DNA of 64,000 bases from contig CM020619.1 in the NCBI GenBank assembly GCA_009829735.1, positions 11,150,375 to 11,214,374 on the forward strand. Reading direction: 5' to 3'. The notes below the pieces were generated by a model, which worked only from the letters and a program-made list of their open reading frames with translations, was not told the DNA's origin and made no database searches. Positions 61,414-64,000 of the stretch are shown piece after piece (positions within the stretch are counted from its first letter, which is position 1; every line of letters begins with the position of its first letter). The DNA is from Pyropia yezoensis. Taxonomy: Eukaryota > Rhodophyta > Bangiophyceae > Bangiales > Bangiaceae. The position numbers and the translations under genes were made by a program.

Positions 61414-62167
61414 ACAGTTGGGACCCAATATTATTTGCCCACCCCAACCGTCAGATCCTGAGATTTTTATTGACTCGATGCGACCGTCCGTTTCCAGTGC
61501 AAGAAACGCACTAATACTTGGTGCCAGACCCGTTCGCTTTCACCACCCCCCGCGCACGGCGGCACATGCTCTCGGTCAGGTGCTTGAAATAGACCCTCGG
61601 TATCGACGCCCACTCTTCCTGCAGGGCAGTGAACAGCTCGTCCGTCGTCTTGGGAAGGGGGGGCTCGACTGCGGTGCTGGTTCGGTTCTGCTTGACCTTT
61701 TCAGCGATTTCCGCCGTTGAGGCGGAAGGGTTGCCGTCCACCACCCGGCGGAGCCCGCTCAGCTCTCGAGGGCTGAGGAGCTTCGGCCGACCTCGGTTGA
61801 CCTGGCGCGCAGTGGCCGCCGCCCGCGCGCGTTGGCTGCGTGGTAGCTGACCACCATCTTGATGATGCCGAGCGCGGTGGCGATGGCCCCATTGGAATTT
61901 TTGTTCGTGACCATGGTCTTGATGGTGCGGACTTCCTGGGGGCACAGGGGGTCCTGCCCTTGCCCCCCATGGTGCTGCTTTTTTTTTTATTCGATGGGAG
62001 AGAAGCTATGGGCGCTTCTTTATAGCACCATGCCCCGCAACGCTGAGCCCAAGTGACTGCATTGCGCCAGAGCGCACCATTGAGGCCGCTTTTGGATCTC
62101 GTCCGTGGTCGATTTGGGTGTAAGAAGTGATCGGCCAGGGTTGGCAAATAATATTGGGTACCAACTG
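61414..62167 (-). mobile_element. Tc1-like internal-deletion derivative with terminal inverted repeats
   Basis: Bounded by TA at 61412-61413 and 62168-62169. The left terminus CAGTTGGGACCCAATATTAT and the reverse complement of the right terminus CAGTTGGTACCCAATATTAT differ at one position in 25. At 754 bp it is about half the size expected for a full Tc1 element. It contains only the two ends of a transposase gene. Confidence 0.9.
61511..61990 (-). pseudogene. Tc1 transposase lacking its DDE core
   Basis: The N-terminal DNA-binding part (TMVTNKNSNGAIATALGI, then after a frame change GRPKLLSPRELSGLRRVV and AEIAEKVKQNR) is joined directly to the transposase C-terminus (TTDELFTALQEEWASIPR, ESMCRRARGVVKANGSGTKY). 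No catalytic DE segment lies between, so at least ~150 codons are deleted. The last part is a single open frame to a stop at 61511. Such a protein could still bind the termini if translated, but it could not cut. Confidence 0.75.
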
Positions 62168-62169
62168 TA

Positions 62170-62745
62170 CTTCATGCACGCCATGATGGCGGCGCGGAGG
62201 GAGGGAGCGAAAAAGCGAGGGGGCAGCGCAGCGAGGGAGAGTGACGAAGGAGCAATGCATATTGCCGGCCAGGGGCCAGCGGGGGTGGGGGGGGCGGAAG
62301 GCGTAAGCGTGGCGGCACAGAGACGCTGTAGCAGACGAGGCGGCAAAGCGCCCTGGTGGAGGCGGAGTAGGGCGGGGCATGGTGTAAGGGGGAGGCAAGG
62401 GACGGGGCCGGAAAAATCCGGGAGCGGTGAGGCAGCACAGTGCCCGGTGGGGCGGTGGCTAGGGGACGAAGCGGTGTGTGGGGGGGAAAGCGAGGGTGCA
62501 CGGTAGCGCGGCAGAGGGCCGCGCGGCACAGGATCCAGGATGGTAGGGAGTAGGGGGGGGCAGGGGGGGGGTGATGTGTGAGCCGGCAGCAGGATGTGGC
62601 AGCTGACGAAGCGTCAGCGCGTTTCGCAGGTTGGGGAGTACGAAAAGGCCGGGGGGGGGGGGGGGGGGGGCCAAGCGATGGGGATGCGGAACGTGAGGAG
62701 CAGGCGAGGTGGCACACGGTCGCTCAAAGACCCTACTGGAACAAA
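62170..62745. other. Purine-biased intergenic stretch
   Basis: G-rich tandem-like sequence and a 20-bp poly-G at 62651-62670. No gene. Confidence 0.45.
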
Positions 62746-62940
62746 AAAGCGCGATATTGCGGAAAACAGAACGGCTGGTGGCCACCCCCAACACACACCC
62801 AAAACTAGCAGAGAAGCACTTCCCACCCACTTCTCTGTGTGCTCCTGTCCGGTTCACGGGGGCTCTGGCCTGCTGGAATGGTGCTGTGGAGGGGTCAGAA
62901 AGCGCGATATCGCGTTCTTGCTTCCGCGATATCGCGCTTT
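62746..62940. mobile_element. 195-bp MITE-like element with 19-bp terminal inverted repeats
   Basis: The left end AAAGCGCGATATTGCGGAA (62746-62764) matches the reverse complement of the right end (62922-62940) at 18 of 19 positions. The right side also carries a second, inverted copy that makes a hairpin of 17-bp arms (62898-62914 and 62925-62941). No target duplication was identified with confidence. Confidence 0.55.
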
Positions 62941-62941
62941 C
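62898..62941. repeat. Perfect 17-bp hairpin GAAAGCGCGATATCGCG
   Basis: Arms at 62898-62914 and 62925-62941 with a 10-base loop. Each arm is itself nearly palindromic (CGCGATATCGCG). Confidence 0.9.
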
Positions 62942-63156
62942 CTCCAGAGAAACCGCGATCGGATGAGACTCTCGTGGGCTGTGAGACGCTCTCACGAGGA
63001 GACTTGGAGGTCCACTGACGGTTGTAGCAACGTCATGCCACAGACATTTATATTCAATATTGATCAGCAAAACTACCACGCGGTCGGATTATGACAAGAA
63101 TGATCTACATAAGTGTTGTCTCTACACAATCAAGATTATGCATGTGGTTGTTATCA

Positions 63157-63164
63157 TATAAATA
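63157..63164 (+). promoter_or_regulatory. TATA-like site upstream of a 3'-end ORF
   Basis: TATAAATA in an AT-rich block (63040-63260), about 250 bp before the ATG at 63408. It is the most promoter-like spot in the last 3 kb. Confidence 0.35.
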
Positions 63165-63407
63165 GCGAGTGATAGTTGACCATGGTACAGCATTTGCGTG
63201 GGCAGCAACATCACACGTGATAGTGTTTAAAACGCGTTCTGACGTTATTTTATCCGCACATTATGCTGATGCGCAATGAGAGTTATAGTTCCCAGTTCGA
63301 TTTGGAAGCAGTTCAATATTTGGTAAAGGTGCTGTATCGCATTCAACAAGTTGGCTTGCGGCTGACAAACCGCGTCCGAGCCTCCTGCCGACAGACGTCC
63401 CTGCACC

Positions 63408-63842
63408 ATGAGCGCACGTCGCGTCCGACTTCCCCCCTCTGGCAGTCCCCGGACGCCTGCGCTGCCAGTCCCGGCCTCTCCCTCCCGCCCCCCTAAAACC
63501 AGCGCAACCCCTCGCCCCTGCACACCCGGCTCACGACCCCCCACCGGTGACGAACGCCGCCTTAACTCACCTTCGACCCTCTCCACCAACGATGAAGATC
63601 TCCCCCCCCGCTGGGCAGCAGCACGGGCACAAGGCGGACGTTACCCACACCCAAGTCATGCACGTCAGGAGAACCCTCCCCGCCTCCCCTCCCGTCAATC
63701 ACATCCCCAGACACGTTCCGCAAGTGAGAGGACAGAAGAGCACAGGCCCCCAACACCCGATGCACCTCTGCAGCGCAGGCTGCTCCTCCTCCAGCGCCGC
63801 GATGGCACGTGCCATCCTGGCGTTAGTCTGCCGCGTGAATGA
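63408..63842 (+). CDS. Hypothetical ORF near window end
   Basis: 144 codons from an ATG at 63408 in good context (GCACC ATG A), Pro/Ser/Arg-rich with no recognised domain. In another frame an ATG at 63590 opens a frame that stays open to the window end (63590-64000) and contains a more protein-like stretch (MARAILALVCRVNDTPCQVL). Either could be the real product, or an intron could join them. Support rests on the TATA-like site and the Kozak context only. Confidence 0.25.
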   Translation: MSARRVRLPPSGSPRTPALPVPASPSRPPKTSATPRPCTPGSRPPTGDERRLNSPSTLSTNDEDLPPRWAAARAQGGRYPHPSHARQENPPRLPSRQSHPQTRSASERTEEHRPPTPDAPLQRRLLLLQRRDGTCHPGVSLPRE

Positions 63843-64000
63843 CACCCCGTGTCAGGTGCTTAGCCGCACGATGCGCTGCCTGCAGAAGACGCAGTCTGTC
63901 ACCGGGATGGTACACGAGGTGACTGTCTCGAGCAATTCGAATCTTTTGGATGACTGGCCCAGGTGCCGGAACCGACCGCACGCCGCCAGCCCAGAAGGAG

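Noticed and set aside
1-64000. CRISPR arrays, rRNA, tRNA genes and bacterial-type operons
   Set aside because: No regularly spaced repeats of CRISPR type, no conserved rRNA segments and no tRNA box-B-like sequence with a foldable cloverleaf were seen. The gene content is eukaryotic.

Overview
The window looks like nuclear DNA of a GC-rich eukaryote, most likely an alga. A bangiophyte red alga of the Porphyra/Pyropia type would fit, but that is inference. The evidence is: eukaryote-only proteins (EB1, ORMDL, bromodomain, SET, PNKP); a plant-type arginine-rich tandem CCCH protein; mostly single-exon genes, with one clear GT-AG intron (36581-36887); proteins full of Gly/Ala/Pro low-complexity inserts; and a heavy load of transposable elements. 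No bacterial operons, Shine-Dalgarno sites, CRISPR arrays, rRNA or tRNA genes were seen.

Layout. 1-461 is the end of a Tc1/mariner element. 3220-4295 (+) is the coding exon of an unrecognised coiled-coil protein. 4.6-10.4 kb (all minus) holds decayed ORFs, a SET-domain gene, a CAG-rich tandem repeat tract and a disrupted transposon-like ORF. 11.9-16.6 kb (minus) is a 1562-aa bromodomain protein. 16.6-28.6 kb is a repeat-rich, gene-poor stretch with a 54-bp perfect palindrome, a solo LTR with target duplication, an antisense LTR split by a TA-flanked insertion, and two Tc1 relics.

28.9-37.6 kb is the gene island: CCCH zinc finger (+), EB1 (-), ORMDL (-) and a spliced SAM-DUF202 membrane protein (+). 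38.1-39.9 kb is a large inverted repeat with arms of about 755 bp. 40.6-41.5 kb is a decayed methyltransferase gene. 45.1-49.8 kb holds a convergent pair: a MINPP-type histidine phosphatase (+) and polynucleotide kinase 3'-phosphatase (-). 50.8-51.5 kb is a Myb/SANT-like pseudogene.

51943-61320 is a complete, very young Ty3/gypsy chromovirus-type retrotransposon with apparently identical 468-bp LTRs, gag, pol (PR-RT-RH-IN-chromo) and a 647-codon ORF on the antisense strand between pol and the 3' LTR. 61414-62167 is a Tc1 deletion derivative that has lost its catalytic core. The last 1.8 kb holds a 195-bp inverted-repeat element and a possible promoter and ORF running toward the window end.

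The host genes are unrelated housekeeping functions: chromatin reading, mRNA turnover, microtubule plus-end binding, sphingolipid control, inositol phosphate hydrolysis and DNA end repair. There is no operon-like cooperation. The transposable elements show nested insertion and decay. All starts given are the first ATG with acceptable context; longer open frames upstream of them lack an ATG.
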